49,077 nt of DNA from Burkholderiaceae bacterium (GTDB taxonomy: Bacteria; Pseudomonadota; Gammaproteobacteria; Burkholderiales; Burkholderiaceae_C), in assembly GCA_028685665.1 (NCBI GenBank), contig JAQUDN010000004.1, positions 1 through 49,077 on the forward strand. The letters run 5' to 3'. The stretch's first letter is position 1. Each line of letters opens with the position of its first letter. The position numbers and the translations under genes were made by a program. Shown piece by piece: positions 1 through 9,528 of the stretch. The notes under the pieces were generated by a model. That model did no database searches and was not told where the DNA came from. It was given only the letters and a program-made list of their open reading frames with translations.

Positions 1-902
1 CGAATCGTCTGCAGGCCCGCCAGGCGCGACACGGCGATGCCATCGATGCGCCGGTCCAGCAGCTCGAAATAGGCGCTGCTCGCTGAAAACCGCGAATGGG
101 TCGCGGCGTACTGGCTCTCCACCTGCCCGGCCAGCCGGGTCAAGCGGTCGAGCAGCGCCGGTTCGGCATCGCGGTTGGCGGTGCGGATGGCATCGGCCAG
201 CCCGGCCAGTTCGCGTTCGGCAAAGGCCAGCACCGTGCTGGCCTCGCGCGCGGCGGGCAGGCCCAGCAGCGCCGCCATGCGGTAGGTTTCGATCTCCAGC
301 AGCTGCTGCACCAGCCGCCCCTGGCGGCGCGGGGTCATGCCCCCGGTGAGCAGCACCATGCGGGAAAAACCGTCGGCGTGGATGACAAAGTCGGTGTACA
401 CCTCGCCATGGCCATCGGCCACGGTCGAGGCCACCAGGGTGTCCTCGTGCAGGACATGGCGCACGATCGACCCGGACCCAAAGGCCTGGGTGGGCAGCAC
501 CCACAGGTTCAGGCTGCACAGGCAGCGCCCCGGCAAGGCGGCCAGCCAATCGTGCGGGACCACCGTGGCAGCACCGACCGGCTCCCGGTCGGCGAAGACC
601 TCGACCTGGGTGGGGATGGTGAAGGTCCAGGTCACAAACTCGGTGTGCAACTCCCAGCGCAGCCGGAACGCGGCCAGGTCCACGCGCAGGTGCGTGGTCT
701 CGGCGTCGGGCGGGGCCTGGTGGTGGTCGCGCAAGAGAGCGGCCAGGTGGGCCCGGCTGGCTTCACGCTCGGCGGCATCGGCCAGCATCACGATGTGGGC
801 GATGGCCAGGGGGGCCGTCAAGGCCTCGGGGGGACGGGCATGGATCTCGTTGTGCAGCAGGGCCCGCTGGGGGTGCTGCGCGGTGCGCAAAAGTGTGTTC
901 AT
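1..902 (-). CDS. DUF3422-family protein (partial, runs off window start)
   Basis: Reverse-strand frame open from an ATG at 902: MNTLLRTAQHPQRALLHNEIHARPPEALTAP...; the HNEIHARPPE start and overall pattern resemble DUF3422. Confidence 0.75.
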   Translation of the reverse strand, partial: MNTLLRTAQHPQRALLHNEIHARPPEALTAPLAIAHIVMLADAAEREASRAHLAALLRDHHQAPPDAETTHLRVDLAAFRLRWELHTEFVTWTFTIPTQVEVFADREPVGAATVVPHDWLAALPGRCLCSLNLWVLPTQAFGSGSIVRHVLHEDTLVASTVADGHGEVYTDFVIHADGFSRMVLLTGGMTPRRQGRLVQQLLEIETYRMAALLGLPAAREASTVLAFAERELAGLADAIRTANRDAEPALLDRLTRLAGQVESQYAATHSRFSASSAYFELLDRRIDGIAVSRLAGLQTI

Positions 903-963
903 GGAATCCTCTCGGCGCCATTGTGGCCTGCGGCAAGGCCGGCTGGACACCCGGCGATGGCCC

Positions 964-999
964 CAGCAAAAACGGCACCCGAAGGTGCCGTTTTTGCTG
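964..999. terminator. Perfect hairpin, probable bidirectional terminator downstream of tctA
   Basis: CAGCAAAAACGGCACC-CGAA-GGTGCCGTTTTTGCTG: 16-bp perfect stem, tetraloop, T/A runs within the stem. Confidence 0.85.
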
Positions 1000-1023
1000 G
1001 TAGTTGCCGATCGAAAGACCGGA

Positions 1024-2535
1024 TCAGTCCTCGACGAACGCTTCTTCGCGCTTGTTCTTCACCGCAGGCAGCAGCACCACGACCAGCAACAGGGCGGCGG
1101 CGGCCAGCAGACCGGCGGACAGCGGACGCGTGACAAACACGCTCCAGTCGCCACGCGACAGCAGCAGGGCACGGCGCAGGTTTTCTTCCATCATCGGGCC
1201 CAGGATGAAGCCCAGCAGCAGGGGCGCAGGTTCCGTGCCCAGCTTGTGGAAGACGTAGCCGATCAGGCCGAACAAGCCCACCATCCAGATGTCGAAGGTG
1301 TTGTTGTTGGTGGAGTACACGCCAATCGCGCAGAACAGCACGATGGAGGGGTAGAGCCAGCGGTAGGGCACGGTGAGCAGCTTGATCCAGATGCCGATCA
1401 GCGGCAGGTTCAGGATCACCAGCATGGCGTTGCCGATCCACATCGAGGCGATCAGGCCCCAGAACAGCTCGGGGTTGCTCGTCATCACCTGGGGGCCAGG
1501 CTGGATGTTGTGGATGGTCATCGCGCCCACCATCAGCGCCATCACGGCGTTGGGGGGAATGCCCAGGGTCAGCAGCGGAATGAAGGAGGTTTGCGAACCC
1601 GCGTTGTTGGCGGCTTCTGGCGAGGCCACACCACGGATGTTGCCCTTGCCGAACGGCACTTCACCGCGCTTGAGCTTGGTCTTCTTTTCGATGGTGTAGG
1701 CCGCAAAGGCCGCCAGCAGCGCACCGCCACCGGGCAGGATGCCCAGGGCCGAGCCCAGGGCCGTGCCGCGCAGGATGGCCGGGGCCATGCGCTTGAAGTC
1801 TTCCTTGGTGGGGAACAGGCCCTGCACCTTGGCGGTGAACACTTCGCGGTCTTCTTCAGGGCGCGAGAGGTTGGCAATGATTTCGCCGTAGCCGAACACG
1901 CCCATGGCGATGGTCACGAAGCCGATACCGTCGGTGAGTTCAGGAATGTCGAAGCTGAAGCGGGCCACACCCGAGTTCACGTCGGTCCCGACCAGGCCCA
2001 TCAGCAGGCCCAGCACGATCATGCCCACGGCCTTGAGCAGGGAGCCCGAAGCCAGCACCACGGCACCGATCAGGCCCAGCACCATCAGCGAGAAGTACTC
2101 GGCAGGGCCGAACTTGAACGCCACTTCGGTCAGCGGAGGCGCAAAGGCCGCCAGGATCAGCGTACCGACGCAGCCCGCAAAGAACGAGCCCAGACCGGCC
2201 GCCGCCAGCGCGGGACCCGCCCGGCCATTGCGCGCCATCTGGTAGCCGTCGATCACGGTCACCACCGAGGACGATTCGCCAGGCAGGTTCACCAGGATCG
2301 CGGTGGTCGAACCGCCGTATTGCGCACCGTAGTAGATGCCCGACAGCATGATCAGCGCCGCCACGGGGGGCAGCGCGTAGGTGGCGGGCAGCAGCATGGC
2401 GATGGTGGCGACCGGGCCGATGCCGGGCAACACACCGATCAGCGTGCCCAGAAGGCAGCCGACAAAACAGTAAATGAGGTTTTGAAACGTGAAGGCGACG
2501 CCGAAGCCGAGCGCCAGGTTGTCAAACAATTCCAT
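1024..2535 (-). CDS. tctA: Tripartite tricarboxylate transporter, large permease TctA
   Basis: 503 aa; MELFDNLALGFGVAFTFQNLIYCFVGCLLGTLIGVLPGIGPVATIAMLLP is typical TctA. Confidence 0.95.
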   Translation of the reverse strand: MELFDNLALGFGVAFTFQNLIYCFVGCLLGTLIGVLPGIGPVATIAMLLPATYALPPVAALIMLSGIYYGAQYGGSTTAILVNLPGESSSVVTVIDGYQMARNGRAGPALAAAGLGSFFAGCVGTLILAAFAPPLTEVAFKFGPAEYFSLMVLGLIGAVVLASGSLLKAVGMIVLGLLMGLVGTDVNSGVARFSFDIPELTDGIGFVTIAMGVFGYGEIIANLSRPEEDREVFTAKVQGLFPTKEDFKRMAPAILRGTALGSALGILPGGGALLAAFAAYTIEKKTKLKRGEVPFGKGNIRGVASPEAANNAGSQTSFIPLLTLGIPPNAVMALMVGAMTIHNIQPGPQVMTSNPELFWGLIASMWIGNAMLVILNLPLIGIWIKLLTVPYRWLYPSIVLFCAIGVYSTNNNTFDIWMVGLFGLIGYVFHKLGTEPAPLLLGFILGPMMEENLRRALLLSRGDWSVFVTRPLSAGLLAAAALLLVVVLLPAVKNKREEAFVED

Positions 2536-2550
2536 GGTCGTGACTCCTGC

Positions 2551-3039
2551 TTAACCGGAAATGAAACTGGGCCAGACCGGAAACTGCAGCTTCAGCGCCA
2601 GGACGAACGCCACATAGCTGCCCGCCGCCAGCACCGTGGCCAGAATGAACACCGCCTTGGCTGCAAACTCTTCGCCCGCCAGGCTGGCGATGAAGGCCAA
2701 AGCGTAAATCGCCACGATCAGGCCCATGGCGGGAATGCCCAGGCTGGGCAGACCGGCCAGCAGCACGCCGAAGGCCAGGTTGGCGGCGAGGATGAAGAAC
2801 AGCGGCTTCCAGGCCCATTTGCCGATCTTGTCGCCGTCCTGGGTTTCCACCACGGTCGCATTGAAGGTGATGACCAGACCGATCACGGCCAGCAAGATGC
2901 CCAGCATCAGGGGGAAATAGCCTGGCCCCATGCGGGCGCCAGAGCCGACGCTGTACGTGGTTGCTCCCCACGCAAATGCGCCACCGACCCCCATGAACAT
3001 GAGGCCGGAAAAAAAGTCTTTTTGACTCTTGATTTTCAC
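2551..3039 (-). CDS. tctB: Tripartite tricarboxylate transporter, small permease TctB
   Basis: Directly upstream of tctA; likely GTG start at 3039 (VKIKSQKDFFSGLMFMGVGGAFAW) with AGGAG just upstream. Confidence 0.85.
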   Translation of the reverse strand: MKIKSQKDFFSGLMFMGVGGAFAWGATTYSVGSGARMGPGYFPLMLGILLAVIGLVITFNATVVETQDGDKIGKWAWKPLFFILAANLAFGVLLAGLPSLGIPAMGLIVAIYALAFIASLAGEEFAAKAVFILATVLAAGSYVAFVLALKLQFPVWPSFISG

Positions 3040-3200
3040 GGAATAACTCCTAGACGACGATCCAAGGGTGGGAATTGTGTCGCCGATATGGGCTCCGCCC
3101 CATGTGGATTCCACCTACGGAACGGCCGGGGTTTACCCTGATCCAGCCAGGCCCTGCGCCGGCCCGATCGCCCCCGCCAGCGCGGGGACAAAACCCCGGC

Positions 3201-5006
3201 TCACTGGGGTGGCGGCGTCGAGGCCATGACCTCGTCCAGGGTGGTCAGGCCCTGGGCCACGCGCAGGGCGCCGGCCATGCGCAGCGGGGTCATGCCATCG
3301 GCCACGGCCTGGTGGCGCAACTGGTCCAGCACGGGCGTGGCGGTGATGCCCTGCTTGAGCGCAGGCGTCACCGTGAGCAGCTCGTACAGGCCCATGCGCC
3401 CCCGGAACCCCGTCATGCGGCAGTCCACGCAGCCCACCGGCCGGTAGGGGTGGTAGCCCCCGCCCAGCGTCCAGGGCTTGACGGCCTCGGCCAGGGCGGC
3501 GGGCGCGCTTTCGTCGTCCACCTGCTTGCACTGCTTGCACAGGGTGCGCACCAGGCGCTGGGCCAGCACGCCGAGCAGGGTGGCGTTGATCAGGTAGGCC
3601 GGTACGCCCAGCTCCAGCAACCGCGAAATCGCCGCGGGCGCGTCGTTGGTGTGCAAGGTGGTGAAGACCAGGTGCCCCGTCAGCGCGGCCTGCACGGCCA
3701 TTTCGGCGGTCTCCAGGTCGCGGATCTCGCCCACCATGATGATGTCGGGGTCCTGGCGCATGAGGGCGCGCACGCCTTCGGCAAAGTTGAAGTCGATCTG
3801 CGGCTGCACCTGCGTCTGGTTGAAACGGGGCTCGATCATCTCGATCGGGTCCTCGACGGTGCTGACGTTGACCTCCTCAGTGGCCACCCGCTTGAGGGTG
3901 GAATACAGCGTGGTGGTCTTGCCCGAGCCGGTGGGCCCGGTCACCAGGATGATGCCGTGGGGCCGCTGGATCAGCGCCTCCCAGCGCCGCGCATCCTGCG
4001 GCGAGAACCCCAGCGCATCCAGGTCCTTGACCGCGTTGTCGGGATCGAAGATGCGCATGACCATCTTCTCGCCAAAGGCCGTGGGCAAGGTGGACAGGCG
4101 CATTTCCACCTCTTCGCCGCGCGGGTTGCGGGTCTTGATGCGGCCGTCCTGCGGGCGGCGCTTTTCCACCACGTCGATGCGGCCCAGCAGCTTGACGCGC
4201 GCGATCATGGCATTGAGCACCCCCATGGGCATCTGGTAGACCGGGTGCAGCACCCCGTCGATGCGGAAGCGGATCACGCCCTGCTCGCGCCGGGGTTCGA
4301 GGTGGATGTCGCTGGCCCGCTGGTCGAAGGCGTATTGCCACAGCCAATCGACGACCCGGATCACCGCCTGGTCGTTGGCATCGAGCTGCTTGTTGGTGTT
4401 GCCCAGTTCGACCAGCTGCTCGAAGCTGCTGGCACCGGCACTGCCGCCGGCCCGCTGGGCGGCACGCACCGACTTGGCCAGGGCGAAGAATTCCGCGGTG
4501 TAGCGGTGGATGTCCTCGGGATTGGCCACCACACGGCGCACGGGCCGGCGCGCCTGGCGCTCCACCTCGGCCAGCCAGTCGGTCTGGAAAGGCTCGGCTG
4601 TAGCCACGACCACCTCCTCGGGCGTGGCCTGCACGGGCAGCAGCTTGTGCCGCTCGGCGTAGGTAGCGCTCATGGTGTCGGAGACCCGGGCCACGTCCAC
4701 CTTGAGGGGGTCGATGCGCAGGTAGGGCAGGCCGCTGCGCTGGGCCAGGTACTCGGTCAGCATCTCCAGGTCGAGCGCTCGCCCATCGCTGGCGCGCTCC
4801 ATCGACACGCTGGCCAGGCGCACCAGGGGGTGCAGCCGGCTTTCGGCCTGGGAGCAGCGCGCCACGGTGCGCCGGGCCTCGTCGGTGGTGATCACCCCGT
4901 CGGTGCACAGCCAGTTCACCAGCATGCGCCAGTCCAGGGGGCCGACATAGGTCTCAGGCACCGCAGCGGAAGAGGCGGCATGCACAGAGGCAGGGACGCG
5001 TTTCAT
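3201..5006 (-). CDS. GspE/PulE/PilB-family secretion ATPase (stand-alone)
   Basis: 601 aa; Walker A GPTGSGKTTTLYSTL, VEDPIE, RQDPDIIMVGEIRD, LHTNDAPAAISRL, CKQC...CVDC zinc motif. Confidence 0.93.
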   Translation of the reverse strand: MKRVPASVHAASSAAVPETYVGPLDWRMLVNWLCTDGVITTDEARRTVARCSQAESRLHPLVRLASVSMERASDGRALDLEMLTEYLAQRSGLPYLRIDPLKVDVARVSDTMSATYAERHKLLPVQATPEEVVVATAEPFQTDWLAEVERQARRPVRRVVANPEDIHRYTAEFFALAKSVRAAQRAGGSAGASSFEQLVELGNTNKQLDANDQAVIRVVDWLWQYAFDQRASDIHLEPRREQGVIRFRIDGVLHPVYQMPMGVLNAMIARVKLLGRIDVVEKRRPQDGRIKTRNPRGEEVEMRLSTLPTAFGEKMVMRIFDPDNAVKDLDALGFSPQDARRWEALIQRPHGIILVTGPTGSGKTTTLYSTLKRVATEEVNVSTVEDPIEMIEPRFNQTQVQPQIDFNFAEGVRALMRQDPDIIMVGEIRDLETAEMAVQAALTGHLVFTTLHTNDAPAAISRLLELGVPAYLINATLLGVLAQRLVRTLCKQCKQVDDESAPAALAEAVKPWTLGGGYHPYRPVGCVDCRMTGFRGRMGLYELLTVTPALKQGITATPVLDQLRHQAVADGMTPLRMAGALRVAQGLTTLDEVMASTPPPQ

Positions 5007-5036
5007 GCGAGAGGCACCAGCGGAAAGAGCGCCACG

Positions 5037-5813
5037 TCAGGCGGCCACGGGTTTGAAGACGCGCATCCATTTGGCGGCAGGAAGGTCCCAGCGGGCCTGG
5101 ATGGCCTCGGCGCGGGCCTGCAGATCGGCCCGCTTGGGCCGGACCGGGGTGCGCTGCGCCAGCACCACGGTATTGCCTTCGCGCGTGGGCTTGAAGGCCC
5201 ACAGCGCCTCTTCGCCAAAGGCGGTGGCCATGCTCTGCAGGCTGCGCTCGAAGCTCGACGAACGGCCAAACAGGTTCACCGTCATGCAGCCGTCTTCGCT
5301 GAGCAAGGCGCGGCAATCGGCATAGAAGTCCGGGCTGTCCAGCACGGGGGCCGCCGCCTCGTGGTCGTACAGGTCGACGGCCAGCGCGTCCACCGTGCCC
5401 AGCCACATGGGGTTGCGGATTTCTTCGGCCGCATCGGCCAGCACCACGCGCAGCTTGGGGCCGTCGGGTGGCAGCTTGAACCAGGCACGGCACACGGCCA
5501 GCACCTGGGGATTGAGCTCGATGGCCGTGGCGCACATGCGCAATTTCTTGTGGCAGAACTTGGTGATCGCCCCCGCGCCCAGCCCCAGCTGCATGGCGTG
5601 GCGCTTGCTGACCGAGGCCGGCTCGACGAACAGCAGCCAGGCCATCATGCGCTGCACATATTCCAGCTCCAGCTCGAAGGGCTCGGCCACGCGCATGGAG
5701 CCCTGGATCCAGGGGGTGCCCAGGTGCAGGTGGCGCACCTCGCCATCGTCGGAGACGCTCACCTCAGGAAGCTCTGACACGGTCATTTTTTCGGTCGTTT
5801 TATTGCGGGCCAT
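5037..5813 (-). CDS. Spermidine-synthase-like methyltransferase-fold protein
   Basis: 258 aa; LGLGAGAITKFCHKKL, ATAIELNPQVLAVCRAWF, VDALAVDLYDHEAAAPVLDSPDFYADC. Confidence 0.7.
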   Translation of the reverse strand: MARNKTTEKMTVSELPEVSVSDDGEVRHLHLGTPWIQGSMRVAEPFELELEYVQRMMAWLLFVEPASVSKRHAMQLGLGAGAITKFCHKKLRMCATAIELNPQVLAVCRAWFKLPPDGPKLRVVLADAAEEIRNPMWLGTVDALAVDLYDHEAAAPVLDSPDFYADCRALLSEDGCMTVNLFGRSSSFERSLQSMATAFGEEALWAFKPTREGNTVVLAQRTPVRPKRADLQARAEAIQARWDLPAAKWMRVFKPVAA

Positions 5814-6371
5814 TCACACCAATCCATGCCGGGCCAGCAGTTCGGCCCAAGCGTTCAATTTACGTTCAAAACTCCACGAGGCGTTGGCCGGGCTGGTGGA
5901 CGGCAGCCGGAACACCGGCACCTCCAGCAAGGCCGTGCTGCGGGCATGCCTGAAGCTCTCGGCGCCATTGTGGGCGATGGCCGCCAGCCGGGGGCAGTCG
6001 GCCCGCAAGCGGGCGAAGTCGTTCACCTGCGCATTGCGGATGCGGCTGTCCAGGCTGCCCACGCGCTCACAACGGGCATACACATCCCACAGGCCCAGCC
6101 CGCGCGCCAGCAGCCATTCGCAGCGCAGGGCGTAGTGCGCGGGACCGGGCAGCGGGTGCTGCGGCCACAGCGCTTGCAGAATGCGCCAGAAATGGTTTTG
6201 CGGGTGCGCATAGTACTGCCCTGCCCGCAGCGAAGCCACCCCCGGAAAACTGCCCAGCACCAGCACCACGGTGCGCTCGGACACCACGGGTGGCAGGCCC
6301 GTCAGGACCGGGCTCCCCCCGGGCGGGGGCAGGCCGGAGGCGTCGGCGGAAAGGGAACCACGTTCGTGCAT
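5814..6371 (-). CDS. DNA-deoxyinosine/uracil glycosylase family (Mug/UDG-like)
   Basis: 185 aa; VLGSFPGVASLRAGQYYAHPQNHFWRIL and LWDVYARCERVGSLDSRIRNAQVNDF. Confidence 0.8.
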   Translation of the reverse strand: MHERGSLSADASGLPPPGGSPVLTGLPPVVSERTVVLVLGSFPGVASLRAGQYYAHPQNHFWRILQALWPQHPLPGPAHYALRCEWLLARGLGLWDVYARCERVGSLDSRIRNAQVNDFARLRADCPRLAAIAHNGAESFRHARSTALLEVPVFRLPSTSPANASWSFERKLNAWAELLARHGLV

Positions 6372-6399
6372 GGGTGGATTCTGGCCTGAAACCCGGCAG

Positions 6400-6470
6400 G
6401 CCCTTTATTTACTATCAAAAAAATAGCTGCCAGCGCAATACTGGCGTGCTCCAGAGGCCTCAAACACCTC
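6400..6470. repeat. Intergenic copy of a dispersed short repeat (core ACTATCAAAAAAATAGCTGCCAGCGC)
   Basis: Read directly; related sequences at ~24980, 34149 and, more degenerate, 19621, 21365, 33218 and 39811. Confidence 0.55.
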
Positions 6471-7299
6471 AGGTCTTTGGCAGCAGCGCCGCCAGGCGCG
6501 GCAAGGCGGCACAGGCGTTGGCGCCGGTGGCGCGGGCCAGTTCGGCCAGCGGCAGGCCGCGCAGGCCTGCCACCACTTGGGCGATGCGCGGCAGCTCGGC
6601 CGGGGTGTTGCGCCCCTGCGGCTGCCCCGCCGCCCGCTGCGCCGCCGTGGCATAGAGCCAATGCGGGGGCATGTCGGGCGCATCGGTCTCCAGCACCAGG
6701 GCGTCCAGGGGCAGTTCGGCCGCCAGGCGGCGCAACTGCAGCGCACGCTCGTAGGTCACCGCCCCGCCAAAACCCAGCTTGAAGCCCAGCGCCCCGAAAG
6801 CCTGCGCCTGCTGCAGGCTGCCATTGAAGGCATGGGCGATGCCGCCGCGCACGCCGACCTCGCGCAGCCCCTTGAGCAACAGATCGGCCGAACGGCGCAC
6901 ATGCAGGATCACCGGCAGGTCAAACCGCCGCGCCAGCTGCAGCTGGGCCCGGTAAAAGTGCATCTGCCGCAAGGGGTCCAGCCCCGGCACCCAGAAATCG
7001 AGCCCGATCTCGCCCACCGCCACCAAGCGCGGGTCGCGGTGGTGCTGCGCCAGGGCCTGCGCCAGCCTTTCCAGATCGGCCTCGTCGGCCTGGGCGGTGT
7101 AGAGCGGGTGGATGCCCAGCGCATAGCTGTCACCGTGCTGGTGGGCCAGTTGGCGCACCACCTCCCAATGGGCGCGCTCCACAGCGGGCAGCACGCAATG
7201 CGCCACCCCTGCCTGGGCGGCCTGGGCACGCACGGCAGCACGGTCGGGGGCGAATTCGGCGGCGTCGAGGTGGCAATGGGTGTCGATCCAGCGGTCCAT
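6469..7299 (-). CDS. TatD-family metal-dependent hydrolase
   Basis: MDRWIDTHCHLDAAEF start; GEIGLDFW, PVILHVRRS, HAFNGSLQQA, LVLETDAPDMPP. Confidence 0.92.
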   Translation of the reverse strand: MDRWIDTHCHLDAAEFAPDRAAVRAQAAQAGVAHCVLPAVERAHWEVVRQLAHQHGDSYALGIHPLYTAQADEADLERLAQALAQHHRDPRLVAVGEIGLDFWVPGLDPLRQMHFYRAQLQLARRFDLPVILHVRRSADLLLKGLREVGVRGGIAHAFNGSLQQAQAFGALGFKLGFGGAVTYERALQLRRLAAELPLDALVLETDAPDMPPHWLYATAAQRAAGQPQGRNTPAELPRIAQVVAGLRGLPLAELARATGANACAALPRLAALLPKT

Positions 7300-7433
7300 G
7301 GCAGGATGATGCCCGAGGGAACCGGGGTCACGGGGGCGACAGCCGCCCCACGCCCCGGCCACCGCCGCCAAAAAAGAATCCGCTAAGGTGGGGCCATGGT
7401 GGGCACCACGCCCCCCCCCTCCCCCACGCTGCC

Positions 7434-8525
7434 ATGACCGAATCGACCGCCTTGAACCCCACCGCCCCCACCGGCTCCACGCCCGCCCCCGCGCTGGGCT
7501 ACCCCTTTGCCAGCCCGCCCCTGCCCGGCCAGACCCTCGAAGTCGCACCCGGGGTGCACTGGATTCGCATGCCCCTGCCGTTCTCGCTGGACCACATCAA
7601 CCTGTGGGCCCTGGAAGACGGCGAAGGCTGGGCCCTGGTCGATACCGGGGTCTGCAACGAAATCACCCTGGACACCTGGCGCACGCTGTTCAGCACCCTG
7701 CTGCAAGGCCGCCCGGTCACCCGGGTGTTCGTGACGCACATGCACCCCGACCACATCGGCCTGGCCGGCTGGCTGACCCGCCATTTCGGTGCGCGCCTGT
7801 GGATGACGCGGCTCGAATACCTGCACTGCCGCGCCCTGGTCTCCGACACCGGGCGCCCAGCCCCCGCCGAAGGCCTGGCGTTCTACCGCCGCGCGGGCTG
7901 GGGCGACACGGCGCTGGAAGGCTACCAAACCCGTTTTGGCAACTTCGGCAAAGTGATCCATGCCCTGCCCGACAGCTACCGGCGCATCCAGCAGGGCGAA
8001 GCCGTGCAGATCGGCGGCCGCCGCTGGGAAATCTGGGTGGGCGCAGGCCATTCGCCCGAACACGCCTGCCTGTACTGCCCCGAGCAGGGGCTGTTCATTT
8101 CAGGCGACCAGGTCTTGCCGCGCATTTCCTCGAACGTGTCGGTGTACCCGGTCGAGCCCGAGGCCAACCCCATGGCCGAATGGAACGACTCCCTGGCCCG
8201 GCTGCGGCGCGACATCCCCGACGACGTGCTGGTGCTGCCCTCGCACAACGACTGCTTCCGGGGCCTGCACACCCGCATCACGCAACTGCAAAGCGGCCAG
8301 GACAAGGCCATGGAGCGCCTGCGCCGCAGCCTGCGCGAACCGCGCCGCGCCGTCGATGTGTTTGGCGCGCTGTTTGCCCGCCCGATCACCGAAGCCCAGC
8401 ACTCGCTGATCAGCCTGGCCACCGGCGAAAGCCTGGCCTGCCTGAACTACCTGGTGCACACCGGAGAAGCCGTCTGCGAAGCCGATGCGCAGGGCGTGGA
8501 CTGGTACCGGCTCCGCGCCGGCTGA
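7434..8525 (+). CDS. MBL-fold metallo-hydrolase
   Basis: 363 aa; VTHMHPDHIGLAGWL, GAGHSPEHACLYCPEQGLFISGDQVLPRI. Confidence 0.92.
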   Translation: MTESTALNPTAPTGSTPAPALGYPFASPPLPGQTLEVAPGVHWIRMPLPFSLDHINLWALEDGEGWALVDTGVCNEITLDTWRTLFSTLLQGRPVTRVFVTHMHPDHIGLAGWLTRHFGARLWMTRLEYLHCRALVSDTGRPAPAEGLAFYRRAGWGDTALEGYQTRFGNFGKVIHALPDSYRRIQQGEAVQIGGRRWEIWVGAGHSPEHACLYCPEQGLFISGDQVLPRISSNVSVYPVEPEANPMAEWNDSLARLRRDIPDDVLVLPSHNDCFRGLHTRITQLQSGQDKAMERLRRSLREPRRAVDVFGALFARPITEAQHSLISLATGESLACLNYLVHTGEAVCEADAQGVDWYRLRAG

Positions 8526-8544
8526 GCGCCGCGCACCATCCAGG

Positions 8545-9405
8545 TCAGGACAGATCGGGCTGGTCCACCAGGGTGGACAGCGGCAGGGCATGCAGCTCCT
8601 GCAGCAAGGCCCGCAACTGCACGGCAGCCGCCTCCACCACGCGCTGCCCCTTCTCGGCCGTGGCCGCAGCGGCCTGGCCCACGGCCCCGGCCGGGTGGTA
8701 ATCCTGCATCTGCCAGCCCAGCTTGGCCGACTTGCCGTTGCCCAGCAGGGCATAGCGCTCGGACCGGTCTTGCGAGGTCGAGCGAAAATCCCGCGCCCGT
8801 TCCATCCGCACCGTGGCCGGGGCCAGGTGCCGCATCATCGACGTCTCGATCTCACCGGCATGGATGCCAAAACGGTGCTCCTCGGCACTGAACTGGCCCG
8901 CCACCGCCTCGGGCAAAGGCAGGCTGAACCAGCTGGCGCTGTACACCAGCAGATCGCACTGGCTGCGCAACTGGCGCGCCACGATGTCCATCACGCTGAC
9001 CTGGCCGCCGTGGCCGTTGAACAACAGCAATTTGCGCACCCCGGCCCGCGCCACGCAGGCCCCGATCTCGGTCCACAGCGCGATCACCGTGGCGGGCGAC
9101 AGCGTCAAGGTGCCGGGAAAACGCTGGTGCTCCAGGCTCAGGCCCAGGTTCTGCGGCGGCAGGAACAGCACCGGCAGCTCGGCGGGCAACCCAGGCAAGG
9201 CCGCGTCGATCACGCCCTGCAACAAAGTGGCGTCCACCGACAAGGGCAGGTGCGGCCCATGCTGCTCAATGGCCGCCACCGGCAGCACCGCCACCACCTC
9301 GGCCGCCCGGCCCGAAGCCTGCAGCTGCGCAAAGTCGCGCGTGGAAAGATCCGCCCAAAAGCGGGAGGGCAAGGCGAGGGGGGTCACGGCAGAGGTTGCA
9401 GGCAT
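8545..9405 (-). CDS. Creatininase family protein
   Basis: 286 aa; LPVAAIEQHGPHLPLSVDATL, LLLFNGHGGQVSVMDI, FGIHAGEIETSMMRHL. Confidence 0.9.
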   Translation of the reverse strand: MPATSAVTPLALPSRFWADLSTRDFAQLQASGRAAEVVAVLPVAAIEQHGPHLPLSVDATLLQGVIDAALPGLPAELPVLFLPPQNLGLSLEHQRFPGTLTLSPATVIALWTEIGACVARAGVRKLLLFNGHGGQVSVMDIVARQLRSQCDLLVYSASWFSLPLPEAVAGQFSAEEHRFGIHAGEIETSMMRHLAPATVRMERARDFRSTSQDRSERYALLGNGKSAKLGWQMQDYHPAGAVGQAAAATAEKGQRVVEAAAVQLRALLQELHALPLSTLVDQPDLS

Positions 9406-9528
9406 GCCGCCATCCTAGCGGGGAGGGGCGTGAAAGTCCGTCCGCCCCACCGCCGAGGCTGCGATCCCACCGCCCTGCCGGACCCTTGCACTCAGGCCCT
9501 TGGCTTACCGATCCCGAACGCAGCCGGC

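Noticed and set aside
337-3141. 934-aa plus-strand ORF (also 3075..5777 +, 96..1133 +)
   Set aside because: Low-complexity His/Gln/Arg-rich shadow ORFs antisense to clear DUF3422, TctA/TctB and GspE-like genes; an artefact of high GC content.
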